The notes beneath the pieces were generated by a model. It made no database searches. It was not told where the DNA came from and saw only the letters and a program-made list of their open reading frames with translations. DNA of 22,436 bases from M55B154 sp964345775 (lineage in GTDB: Bacteria; Spirochaetota; UBA4802; UB4802), in the NCBI GenBank assembly GCA_964345775.1, contig CAYFSO010000044.1, positions 1 through 22,436 on the forward strand. The letters are read 5' to 3'. Position 1 is the first letter of the stretch. Each line of letters starts with the position of its first letter. The position numbers were made by a program, and so were the translations under genes. Below, in pieces: positions 1 to 7,327 of the stretch.

Positions 1-66
1 CCGGTGTTCTATCGAAAGGGATCTGAGTTTGCAGAGACATTCGCGAAGCTTAGTGATCTCGTGTAA
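1..66 (+). CDS. C-terminal end of an unidentified protein (partial)
   Basis: Frame 1 is open from the window edge to a TAA at 64-66 and encodes 21 residues ending in AKLSDLV. The composition (amphipathic helix, mixed charge) is protein-like, and nothing on the other strand competes. The fragment is too short to assign a family. It is followed by a 60-bp gap before the convergent toxin gene. Confidence 0.4.
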   Translation, partial: PVFYRKGSEFAETFAKLSDLV

Positions 67-80
67 ACGGAGAAAGCGTT

Positions 81-112
81 AACCACAGAGACTCAGTGGA
101 CACAGAGGGGTT
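81..112. repeat. Dispersed CACAGAG-type intergenic repeat, copy 1
   Basis: The stretch contains CCACAGAG, then an interrupted TCAG..GGACACAGAG. An inverted-orientation relative lies at about 8104-8132. The two copies share the CCACAGAG core and most of a following TCA-G--ACAC-GAG pattern. Both sit in intergenic gaps just 3' of a gene. From memory, similar CACAGAG-rich repeats are common between genes in many environmental genomes. Their function is unknown. Confidence 0.35.
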
Positions 113-127
113 ATAAGATTTCAATCT

Positions 128-427
128 TTATTCCTCAAATTCAAAAGCATCGTCAAAGTCTCTTTTTCCGTGGATAACAGCAAGTATTTCAACATCACCT
201 TTGCTGGATATGGTATAGATGATCCGGTATTGTGATATTATCATCTCCCTGATGGATTCATTTGCAAGCTCAGGAACCATCCTTCCCATGGCGGGGAATG
301 AATTCAAGACTTGCGCTTTTCTGATAATGGATGATACCAGTTTTCTTCCGTAGGTAGGCGAATCAGTGGCGATATAGTTGTAGATTTTTTGCAGGTCCTT
401 TCTGGAAGTCTCGGACCATTTCACCAT
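128..427 (-). CDS. ParE/RelE-superfamily toxin
   Basis: This 99-residue protein has the typical length and layout of the ParE/RelE toxin fold. The N-terminal VKWSETSRKDLQKIYNYIA matches the family's opening strand plus helix (W-x-x-x-A/S-x-x-D-L-x-x-I-x-x-Y-I). A helical P-x-x-G segment (FPAMGRMVPE) follows, and then the C-terminal strands REMIISQYRIIYTI and VEILAVIHGKRDF, which carry the conserved R-Y-R-I-x-Y and H-x-x-R-D/x-F signatures. Members poison gyrase (ParE) or cleave mRNA on the ribosome (RelE); which applies cannot be told here. The start overlaps the antitoxin stop by 7 bp, giving translational coupling in the usual antitoxin-first order. Confidence 0.88.
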   Translation of the reverse strand: MVKWSETSRKDLQKIYNYIATDSPTYGRKLVSSIIRKAQVLNSFPAMGRMVPELANESIREMIISQYRIIYTISSKGDVEILAVIHGKRDFDDAFEFEE

Positions 428-603
428 GACTGTACTTCTTTTTCTAATTCTTCAGTTGTGATTACCCGTCCATTTCGAACATCATCGAGGCCTTCATGTA
501 TTTTATCTATAACATATACTCTATACATGATATCTTCGATGGTTGCGTTATCGGGCAAACGCTCAATTGCGTTAATTGCTTCCTGCTTCAGTGACTGGGT
601 CAT
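421..603 (-). CDS. Antitoxin of the ParE-type pair
   Basis: This is a 60-residue acidic helical protein. Its sequence (AINAIERLPDNATIEDIMYRVYVIDKIHEGLDDVRNGRVIT, split here as helix one to IMYRVYV and helix two from DKIHEGL) follows the pattern of small antitoxins encoded just before ParE/RelE toxins. The ATG at 603 is chosen because AGGAG lies 8 nt upstream; a GTG at 612 would leave the Shine-Dalgarno overlapping the start. It should bind and neutralise the downstream toxin and repress its own promoter, possibly through the dyad at 631-650. Confidence 0.85.
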   Translation of the reverse strand: MTQSLKQEAINAIERLPDNATIEDIMYRVYVIDKIHEGLDDVRNGRVITTEELEKEVQSW

Positions 604-630
604 ATTTATCACTCCTGGCTTAATTAACTA

Positions 631-650
631 AATGTAACCTTTTTTACATT
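631..650. promoter_or_regulatory. Candidate operator dyad upstream of the antitoxin
   Basis: AATGTAA at 631-637 and TTACATT at 644-650 form a perfect 7-bp inverted repeat with a 6-nt CCTTTT spacer, 28 bp upstream of the antitoxin start. The region is very AT-rich and includes a second small dyad (TTTAC-ATT-GTAAA). Autoregulated toxin-antitoxin pairs usually have such a palindrome over the promoter. Binding is inferred, and no clean -35/-10 pair was found. Confidence 0.45.
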
Positions 651-707
651 GTAAATAAATCAAAGATCAAGTATAAATTCAAACAAATTTTTTTCACTCC
701 TCACACT

Positions 708-1304
708 TCACTTTTCACTTATTAAACCCCATATCTTTCGCTTCTTCACCTGCGAATATATTTTCTTATACTCGTCGGGTTCCATCTTCGTTGATGCTGA
801 CATGAAGGATTTCACCAGTATGCCGCGTTTCTTTTTCTTTTTGTTGAACTCTATCTCTGCCGGGTCGTCGTCTATGATGAGGTCTGCGCCAATTTTGCCA
901 ATGTCCTTATGCAGGCCACGGTTTGACGGATCGTAGTCTTCGCGGTATATGAACTGGCTGAAATACGTTATCAGCTGGTTTTCACGCAGTATATCCATGG
1001 CACGCAGTTTGGGAGAGTTGGTCCAGAGTATCAGGGTGTGCCTGTCGTTCTGTAGCATTTGCAGCAGCGTTTTAATACCCGGACGAACGTGTTTTCCGTT
1101 CAGATCGGTGAGGGTGTTGTCCATGTCTATTACGATCTTCAATAAATATGGCTCTTCGTCTATTGTGTCAAAGATTCTTGTATTTGTGCGAAAATCATCG
1201 TATTCTTTTTTATCCCATGCCCCTGACAAGTCAGTAAGATCCCTTTTTTTATCATCACCATTTTCATCAAATAGCGATATCAAATATACAAGACGCGTGT
1301 TCAA
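708..1304 (-). CDS. HAD-superfamily hydrolase-like protein with N-terminal extension
   Basis: The 198-residue product contains HAD motif I (D60-M-D62-N-T-L-T), a motif II-like strand (LILWTNS, T95/N96), a lysine in LHKD near 133 for motif III and an acidic motif IV (DLIIDDD, about 141-147). The catalytic set of a phosphohydrolase or phosphotransferase is therefore present; the substrate is unknown. The start is uncertain: the longest frame opens with TTG at 1304, without a good ribosome binding site. The first 50 residues (with LTDLSGAWDKKEYDDF) precede the HAD core and resemble the tail of a small antitoxin rather than part of a HAD. An internal TTG directly before KIVIDMDNT is possible. It is transcribed divergently from the MBL-fold gene. 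Confidence 0.72.
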   Translation of the reverse strand: MNTRLVYLISLFDENGDDKKRDLTDLSGAWDKKEYDDFRTNTRIFDTIDEEPYLLKIVIDMDNTLTDLNGKHVRPGIKTLLQMLQNDRHTLILWTNSPKLRAMDILRENQLITYFSQFIYREDYDPSNRGLHKDIGKIGADLIIDDDPAEIEFNKKKKKRGILVKSFMSASTKMEPDEYKKIYSQVKKRKIWGLISEK

Positions 1305-1406
1305 AAGTCAATGAAACAAGTAAACTCTTTTCTTGTTGACGTTCTTATTGCAAAGAATCATCCTGCATAGAATCTTTTACTTCTTTAAATCCAGGAATCA
1401 TTTACC

Positions 1407-2408
1407 GTGAAAAAGCGTTACTCAATCCACAGGCTACATCCCCATATATACCGCATACGTCTGCCGTTACCAGGTAACCCGCCATACATGAACACGTACC
1501 TGGTCACGGGAGAGGTCAACACCCTCGTAGACACGGGGTCCCACTGGTCATGGCGGGTGCTGAGAAAAGCACTGAAAGAATTAGAACTCACGTTTGACGA
1601 TATCCACCAGGTCATCATTACCCACGGACACGTGGACCATTTCGGGGCATCTGGTGATATTGCCAAAAGATCAAAAACGAAGACTTCCATCGTGGCACAC
1701 CGGGATGACGCCGAAAGGATGCGCATGGGAAAGTACGCGTCCATGTTCCAGATGAGAAAAATGGCTGTTATGCTGGGCGTACCATCAAAACTCTACCTTC
1801 CTATGGCAGGTCTTGATCTTACGTTCCGTTCAATGGGCCAGAAAGTGCAGGTAAATGACATTCTCGAACGAGACAATGAAAGACGAAAGGTTGGGAATTA
1901 TACCGCCAGGCTGATTCACGTGCCGGGTCATTCACGTGGCTCAATATGTATATATATTGAAGACCTGAACACGGTATTTACAGGTGACCACATAGTACCC
2001 CATGTGAAACCTATAATACTTGCCGGGTTTGAACCGCAGAGCAAATTCCCCATAAAAATGAGCCAGGCTGCCTTTCACGGGTCACTTGAAAAGATCCGGG
2101 ATCTGAAACCATCAGCAGTGTATTCGGGACATGGCAACGAAATAACCGACCTTAACAGGTTAATACACACATACAGGAAAGTACATGACATGAGAAGAAG
2201 GAGAATTCATTCAATCCTCTTGAAGCGTGATTACTCCGCATATCAACTGGCACGTCGTGTTTTCCCGAGGCTTCGTGGTATCAACCTGGTTCTTGATCTG
2301 TACCTGTCACTGTCAGAGACCTCTACACACCTTGCAGAGATGATGGAAGAGGGTGAAGTGATACGGTACCGCCTGGGGAAACAATGGCGTTTTACCGTTG
2401 TGGATTAA
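1407..2408 (+). CDS. Metallo-beta-lactamase-fold hydrolase with C-terminal winged-helix-like domain
   Basis: This 333-residue protein has a full set of MBL-fold metal ligands: THGHVDH (H73, H75, D77, H78), H175 in HVPGHSRG, D194 in FTGDH and H242 in YSGHG. That supports a binuclear zinc hydrolase. The family includes glyoxalase II, lactonases and RNA or thioester hydrolases, so the substrate cannot be named. Residues about 255-333 are basic then helical (HDMRRRRIHSIL) and end in a short beta-hairpin, as in the small winged-helix domain appended to LACTB2-like MBL proteins. The start is GTG at 1407 with AGGA about 10 nt upstream. It stands alone, 104 bp before the transporter gene. Confidence 0.88.
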   Translation: MKKRYSIHRLHPHIYRIRLPLPGNPPYMNTYLVTGEVNTLVDTGSHWSWRVLRKALKELELTFDDIHQVIITHGHVDHFGASGDIAKRSKTKTSIVAHRDDAERMRMGKYASMFQMRKMAVMLGVPSKLYLPMAGLDLTFRSMGQKVQVNDILERDNERRKVGNYTARLIHVPGHSRGSICIYIEDLNTVFTGDHIVPHVKPIILAGFEPQSKFPIKMSQAAFHGSLEKIRDLKPSAVYSGHGNEITDLNRLIHTYRKVHDMRRRRIHSILLKRDYSAYQLARRVFPRLRGINLVLDLYLSLSETSTHLAEMMEEGEVIRYRLGKQWRFTVVD

Positions 2409-2423
2409 AAAACTGTTTTTTAC

Positions 2424-2452
2424 TTGACATATATATCGTTATCGATTTATTT
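2424..2452 (+). promoter_or_regulatory. Candidate promoter of the transporter/transketolase operon
   Basis: A perfect -35 hexamer TTGACA lies at 2424-2429. The -10 position 16-17 bp downstream is only a weak TTTATT/TTATTT. The leader to the first ATG would be about 75 nt and holds a 10-bp palindrome, TATACGTATA, at 2485-2494, a possible regulator site. The -35 is clear; the rest is inference. Confidence 0.35.
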
Positions 2453-2530
2453 GTTATTATTAGTTGAAAATCATCATGCGTAAATATACGTATAGAATAT
2501 AACTTATATACTTTGGGTAGAATAAAGATT

Positions 2531-4009
2531 ATGATAAGCCTTACAGAAGTACCCAGTGTAAAAAACCTGGTATTTGTAGTTACCGGTTTTATTGTTTTCG
2601 CAGTAATTCTTTTACTGCCTGAACCTTCAGCTGTTGATACCGGTACAAAAATGCTTACACTAACTCCTGCCGGTAAGGCAACCATTGCGGTACTGGCACT
2701 GGCGGTTTTGTTCTGGATAAGCGAGGCGCTGCCTTTTGCCGTAACCGGACTTTTGGCAATGTCCCTCATGGTAATGACGGGAGCAGCACCATTCAAACAG
2801 CTGGTGCAGGACGGGTTTGGCAACCCGATAATACTGTTCTTTATCGGTGTACTCATTTTTTCGGCTGCCATAAGCGAAACAAACCTTCTGAAAAGGATCA
2901 CCACTTTCATACTGTATCACCTGGGGCACAGCCCGTCACTCCTGGTACTCTCTTTCATTATCGTTGGTGCCCTGTTATCAGGCTGGATCACTGACATGGC
3001 GGTTGCTGCCATGCTCTTCCCAATAGGGGTAACCATATTGAAAGACGCGAAGGCTGAGCCCCTTAAAAGCAATTTCGGAAGGGCACTGATGATCGCGTGC
3101 GCGTGGGGTCCCCTCATCGGTGGCGTAACCACCCCGGCTGGATGCGGGCCAAACCCCCTGACCATCGGGTTCCTGCGTGATCTTGCCGGGATAAACTTTA
3201 CCTTTTTGCAGTGGATGATACTGGGTTTTCCGGCAGCCATTCTCATGATACCCGCCGCGTGGTTCATACTTCTCAAGGTATTCCCTCTTGAAGATATAAA
3301 TCTTTCAATTACCAGGGAAGACGCGGATGCGCGGAAAAAGGAACTCGGGCCTGTGAACAAAAAAGAGGTCCTGACACTTGCCATATTCATAATTACCATA
3401 TTCCTGTGGATATGCGCACCGTTCATTGAAAAATGGACCGGCGGCGTTATCGATTATCTTTCAATATCATTCGTCGCCATTACCTGTGCTGTTCTCTTTT
3501 TCTTTCCCGGGATAAACGTCATCTCGTGGGAAACCGCGGAAAAGAAAATAAGCTGGGGAGGCATTGTGCTCATCGTATCCGGTCTTGCCATAGGCATGGC
3601 AATATACAAGACGGGAGCAGCCGAATGGATGGCATGGATGACCTTCAGCTGGATAGAGAACCTTCACCCGGCTCTGATAATATTTGTTATAGTATTCGGT
3701 ATCTCAATCATGAAAGTAATGTTTTCAAGCAACACGGTTACCGGTATCATCGTGGTACCCCTGCTGATAGCCCTTGCCAATACCCTGGGGCTGAGTCCGG
3801 CATTACTTGCCATACCCGCGGGTATTACTTCATCGCTGGCTTTCATACTGGTAACCTCAACACCCACTAACGTTATTCCCTATTCGTCGGGATATTTTTC
3901 AATCGGAGATATGGCCAGGGCCGGCGTCTGGATGACCGTTGCGTCGTCAATCTGCGTGACCATTTCAGTATATTTCATGGGATCGCTTATAAATATTATG
4001 AACTTCTAA
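2531..4009 (+). CDS. DASS/SLC13-family sodium:anion symporter
   Basis: A very hydrophobic protein of about 492 residues, matching the usual 460-500 of the divalent anion:sodium symporter family (inner membrane; imports dicarboxylates, sulfate and similar anions). Family marks include the early LFWISEALPFAVTGLLAM segment, the re-entrant region after GWITDMAVAAMLFPIG, a loop GGVTTPAGCGPNPL, and the second-half SSNTVTGIIVVPL followed by STPTNVIPYSSG. The C-terminal SNT motif is intact, but at the N-terminal SNT position I read TDM. I chose the ATG at 2531; an in-frame TTG at 2513 has no ribosome binding site. It precedes the transketolase pair by 21 bp, so it probably imports the anionic substrate or a related metabolite. 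Confidence 0.88.
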   Translation: MISLTEVPSVKNLVFVVTGFIVFAVILLLPEPSAVDTGTKMLTLTPAGKATIAVLALAVLFWISEALPFAVTGLLAMSLMVMTGAAPFKQLVQDGFGNPIILFFIGVLIFSAAISETNLLKRITTFILYHLGHSPSLLVLSFIIVGALLSGWITDMAVAAMLFPIGVTILKDAKAEPLKSNFGRALMIACAWGPLIGGVTTPAGCGPNPLTIGFLRDLAGINFTFLQWMILGFPAAILMIPAAWFILLKVFPLEDINLSITREDADARKKELGPVNKKEVLTLAIFIITIFLWICAPFIEKWTGGVIDYLSISFVAITCAVLFFFPGINVISWETAEKKISWGGIVLIVSGLAIGMAIYKTGAAEWMAWMTFSWIENLHPALIIFVIVFGISIMKVMFSSNTVTGIIVVPLLIALANTLGLSPALLAIPAGITSSLAFILVTSTPTNVIPYSSGYFSIGDMARAGVWMTVASSICVTISVYFMGSLINIMNF

Positions 4010-4030
4010 TAATTCCGGGAGGATATTTTA

Positions 4031-4888
4031 ATGAACATAGAACCATACGGAGAATTTAACAGGGATGAATACGATCAGCTGGCAAAAGAATTCAGGTACG
4101 TAATGACTGACATGATATGCCGTGCCGGATCAGGACATATCGGCGGGGCTCTCAGCCTCGTTGAGATCATCGTCACCCTTTATTACCGGCACATGAACGT
4201 AAAACCGGACCAGCCACGATGGGATGGCCGGGACAGGCTTGTACTGTCAAAGGGACACGCGGGCCCCGTGGTGTATGCTGCCCTTGCGTACAGGGGCTTT
4301 TTCCCAATGGACTGGCTGAAAACCATGAACCAGGACGGCACAAGGCTGCCAAGCCACGTTGACCAGATCCAGACACCGGGGATCGACCAGACAGCTGGAT
4401 CACTTGGACAGGGGCTCTCATGCGCATGCGGTATTGCCCTTGCCGGCAAAAAAACAGGAAAGGATTATACCACCTACTGTATCGTAGGTGACGGTGAAAG
4501 CAACGAGGGCCAGGTATGGGAAGCAGGTCTTTTCGCCGCACAGTACAAGCTGGATAATCTTGTAGCCATCACCGATTACAACAAGATGCAGATCGACGGT
4601 TCCACCGACGAGGTGCTCTCACTTGAACCTTTCGCCGACAAGTGGAAAGCATTCGGCTGGGAAGTATTCGAAATGGACGGTCATGACTGGGAAGACGTAT
4701 ACAAGACCATTGAAAAAGCGAAAAATGTGAAGGGAAAACCAGCTATGATCATCGCCCACACGGTAAAAGGGAAGGGCAACAGCGCGGTAGAGAACATGGT
4801 ATCAAGCCATAACGTTAAGTGCCCTGACCAGGAAGCCTATGATAAGTTTATGGCCGGTCTGGGCTATACAATCAAATTACCTTACTAA
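4031..4888 (+). CDS. Transketolase, N-terminal (TPP-binding) subunit
   Basis: 285 residues, the size of the alpha half of a split transketolase. Visible motifs are SGHIGGALS (H36), SKGHAGPVVYA (H76), TAGSLGQGLS, and the thiamine diphosphate motif GDGE (153-156) through N184 in DYNKMQIDG. The C-terminal VKGKGNS is also typical. It transfers two-carbon ketol units between sugars with its partner encoded next. The acceptor-side loop reads TRLPSHVDQ, where many family members have a GHP loop. A strong ribosome binding site (GGGAGG) lies 8 nt before the ATG. The neighbours (anion transporter, divergent RpiB-like isomerase) argue for a dedicated catabolic role rather than the general pentose phosphate pathway, though this is inference. 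Confidence 0.93.
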   Translation: MNIEPYGEFNRDEYDQLAKEFRYVMTDMICRAGSGHIGGALSLVEIIVTLYYRHMNVKPDQPRWDGRDRLVLSKGHAGPVVYAALAYRGFFPMDWLKTMNQDGTRLPSHVDQIQTPGIDQTAGSLGQGLSCACGIALAGKKTGKDYTTYCIVGDGESNEGQVWEAGLFAAQYKLDNLVAITDYNKMQIDGSTDEVLSLEPFADKWKAFGWEVFEMDGHDWEDVYKTIEKAKNVKGKPAMIIAHTVKGKGNSAVENMVSSHNVKCPDQEAYDKFMAGLGYTIKLPY

Positions 4889-4902
4889 ATGGAGATATAA
4901 TT

Positions 4903-5838
4903 ATGAACTGGCATGAAATGGAAATGAGGGCCGTATACGGCCAGACAATAAATGAACTGATAAACCAGGACAACAGGGTATACTGCCTGGAGGCTGACCT
5001 CAGCAAGGCATCTGGTACAAATCCCTGCGTTATTAACGAATGTCCGGACAACTTTGTCAATTGCGGGGTATCCGAGTCTAACATGATCGGTGTTGCCGCA
5101 GGCCTTGCAAACGAGGGTAACATCCCGTTCGCGGCGAGTTTCTCATGCTTTGCGTCCAGGCGGGTGTATGACCAGGTCACCATAAGTGTTGCGTATGCCA
5201 ACAACAACGTGAAGATCGTGGGTACCGCACCCGGTATTACCCAGGGGCCAAACGGAGGTACGCACATGGACTTCCAGGACATGGCAATCATGCGTGCAAT
5301 GCCCAACATGCACGTATACTCACCATGCGATCCGTATGAACTGAGAAGCATGATGAAGTACATGGCCAGTAGTACTCAGCCCACCTACATGCAGCTTATC
5401 AGGCCGAAAGTAAAACAGGTATTCGATGCAGAGTACGATTTCGATCCTGGAAAAGCCATGAAGCTCAAAGATGGCAGTGACGTAACCATTGTCACCACAG
5501 GGTACATGACACAGTTCGCGCTTGAAGCCGCAGATGCACTTTCAGGTGAAGGCATTTCGGCGGACGTTTTGCATTATCCATCGGTGAAGCCATTCGACGC
5601 TGGAACACTTGTTGAGTCCGCCAAAAAAACCGGTGCCGTGGTCACCGTGGAGAACCAGAATATCATCGGTGGACTGGGCAGCGCTGCCTGCGAAGTGCTT
5701 TCAGAGCAGTACCCGGTAAAAGTGAAACGACTTGGTATCCCCGACAAATTCGGTGAAGTCGCCACAGAAAAATATCTTTTTGAGAAACACGGTTTCGGCG
5801 TGCAGCATATAATGGACGCATGTAAATCATTACGATAA
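4903..5838 (+). CDS. Transketolase, C-terminal (pyrimidine/transketolase-C) subunit
   Basis: 311 residues comprising the pyrimidine-binding domain and the C-terminal transketolase domain. The catalytic glutamate that activates thiamine is E58 in GVSESNM. GGTHMDFQD (H121), MRAMPNM and QLIRPKV are typical of the Pyr domain. VTIVTTGYM and VENQNIIGGLGSA mark the C-terminal domain. It forms a heterotetramer with the subunit encoded 14 bp upstream. GGAG lies before the ATG. Substrate specificity cannot be read with certainty. Relatives include ordinary split transketolases as well as the apulose-4-phosphate (AptAB) and sulfo-sugar (SqwGH) transketolases. Confidence 0.93.
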   Translation: MNWHEMEMRAVYGQTINELINQDNRVYCLEADLSKASGTNPCVINECPDNFVNCGVSESNMIGVAAGLANEGNIPFAASFSCFASRRVYDQVTISVAYANNNVKIVGTAPGITQGPNGGTHMDFQDMAIMRAMPNMHVYSPCDPYELRSMMKYMASSTQPTYMQLIRPKVKQVFDAEYDFDPGKAMKLKDGSDVTIVTTGYMTQFALEAADALSGEGISADVLHYPSVKPFDAGTLVESAKKTGAVVTVENQNIIGGLGSAACEVLSEQYPVKVKRLGIPDKFGEVATEKYLFEKHGFGVQHIMDACKSLR

Positions 5839-5883
5839 TATCATTCCTTCCAGTATTGGATGGAATTAGAGGAGGATGTATAT

Positions 5884-6357
5884 ATGAAATTTGCCATAGG
5901 AACCACCAAAGCCGGTTTAACTTTAAAGAAGGACGTGATCGCTTTCCTTGAAGCCAATGGTAACCAGGTAGACGACCTTGGTATGAAAGAAGGCGGAGAA
6001 TTCGTTCCGTATCACGTATCAGCTGCTAACGTCGCGAGGGCGGTATCAGAAGGAAAATACGAAAAAGGGATTATCATATGCGGCACTGGAGCGGGTAGCG
6101 TAATTGTTGCCAACAAGTTTCCCGGTGTGTACGCGGTACATTGCAGTAATTCTTTCGAGGCAAAGAAAGCAGTTGCCGTAAACAATTGCAACGTTCTTGT
6201 ACTTGCTGAATGGCTCACCCCTGGCAAGCATGCCGAGGAGATCGTTGGTGACTGGCTCAAAACTGCTTTTGGCGAAGGGTTTGAACCTGAATGGAAAGAA
6301 TTCCTTAACAACTGCGTGAACGAGATCAAGGACATGGAGAAAGACCTTTTCAAGTAA
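5884..6357 (+). CDS. Divergent RpiB/LacAB-family sugar isomerase
   Basis: 157 residues from the ATG at 5884, chosen because AGAGGAGG lies just upstream; an ATG at 5860 would swallow that site. The Rossmann-like fold, the IIICGTGAG loop with the catalytic-base cysteine C66 and the ANKFPGV segment place it in the RpiB/LacAB family (aldose-ketose isomerases). Aligned by eye to E. coli RpiB, the Asp-His of the first loop is T8-K9, the ring-opening His99 is V99, and the two C-terminal phosphate-binding arginines are absent (segment FEPEWKEF). Ribose-5-phosphate is thus an unlikely substrate. It ends 4 bp from the convergent GH18-like gene with no terminator visible between them. It is probably the last gene of the transporter-transketolase operon. 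Confidence 0.85.
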   Translation: MKFAIGTTKAGLTLKKDVIAFLEANGNQVDDLGMKEGGEFVPYHVSAANVARAVSEGKYEKGIIICGTGAGSVIVANKFPGVYAVHCSNSFEAKKAVAVNNCNVLVLAEWLTPGKHAEEIVGDWLKTAFGEGFEPEWKEFLNNCVNEIKDMEKDLFK

Positions 6358-6361
6358 AAGG

Positions 6362-7327
6362 CTATTCTTCGAACCCGATCCTCCACAGGGCGGTACCGGC
6401 AAGGTTGAATTCGCTGGCAATCTTCTGAAGTGATGTGATCATTTCGTTATCTGAGGCGAAGATTTTGCAATTATCATAAGCCACCAGTAGATTACCAGAT
6501 GGATGACGGACAAATCCATATTGCCTGCCAAGCCTTTCCACGTACCGCGCGGACAGGGCGGTAATTTTTTTTGTATCGCCTTTTCCGCACCACCTGTATC
6601 CATACGACGGTACTCCAAGCAGTATATCCTCGCTTTCCATGTATTCAAGAGCCTTCTTAATATTTTTCTTTGTCCACTCTATGGTGACTACGGGGCCTGG
6701 TTCAGTTCCTTTTCGGTGGAGGTCATAACACATGAGAACTATGTAATCAAGGTGTTCTCCAATTTTGGAAAGGTCATGAAAACCCGCCCATTTATGGGGA
6801 AAATCAACCTGCGGAAAAACAGCTGCTGAAACACGGCTGTTTTCCAACTCGCTTTTTACTGTTCTCAGGAATCCTGCATACGCATCAACCTTTGCAGGGG
6901 GAAGGTACTCCCAGTCAAACTGTACGTGATGGGTGTCCATTTCTTCCTGTACTTTTTTTATCGATCGTATCAGCCTGTTCCGGGTACCAGTTGAATCCAG
7001 AATTTTATGACCGTCTTTCAGAGATTTCAAACCAATTACCGGTATCAACGTTTTACCCGTATCTTTCAGTTGACTGATCACTTTCTTAAGCACCGGTGAT
7101 GGAATTGGCGTATATATATTCCCATTGCTGTCAGCGGGGAAGCCGGTAATGCCAATATGAGTATAATCAGCTGAACGTCTAAGTATATCATCAACCTTAA
7201 CCCCTGTTGTCAGTGAATAATGTGCGATGTATCCCCAGCGTATTTTTTCTGTTGTATTCCCTTGAATTGAATGCAGCAATATGCCAATGGACAACAACAG
7301 TAGTAATGTAATTAAGAACCGTCTCAT
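6362..7327 (-). CDS. GH18-like glycoside hydrolase or sugar-binding protein, exported
   Basis: 321 residues with a hydrophobic N-terminus (MRRFLITLLLLLSIGILLHS) acting as signal or anchor. The rest reads as a GH18 TIM barrel: strand IRWGYIAHYS at the start, the strand-4 catalytic segment HHVQFDWEY, LDYIVLMCYDLH, ILLGVPSYGYRW and the C-terminal GTALWRIGFE. In the DxxDxDxE signature the last D138 and the proton-donor E140 are kept, but the first two Asp are H133 and Q136. It may still be active on peptidoglycan or chitin-like glycans, or act only in binding. The ATG overlaps the preceding lipoprotein stop (ATGA), and GGGGGA serves as ribosome binding site. It is the third gene of the lipoprotein-GH18 group. 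Confidence 0.8.
   Translation of the reverse strand: MRRFLITLLLLLSIGILLHSIQGNTTEKIRWGYIAHYSLTTGVKVDDILRRSADYTHIGITGFPADSNGNIYTPIPSPVLKKVISQLKDTGKTLIPVIGLKSLKDGHKILDSTGTRNRLIRSIKKVQEEMDTHHVQFDWEYLPPAKVDAYAGFLRTVKSELENSRVSAAVFPQVDFPHKWAGFHDLSKIGEHLDYIVLMCYDLHRKGTEPGPVVTIEWTKKNIKKALEYMESEDILLGVPSYGYRWCGKGDTKKITALSARYVERLGRQYGFVRHPSGNLLVAYDNCKIFASDNEMITSLQKIASEFNLAGTALWRIGFEE

Noticed and set aside
4173..4541. Open frames on the minus strand within the transketolase gene
   Set aside because: They are shadows of a strongly conserved enzyme and have no family-like sequence of their own.
6346..6366. Terminator between the isomerase and GH18-like genes
   Set aside because: The genes converge with a 4-bp gap and no hairpin with T-run is visible on either strand.
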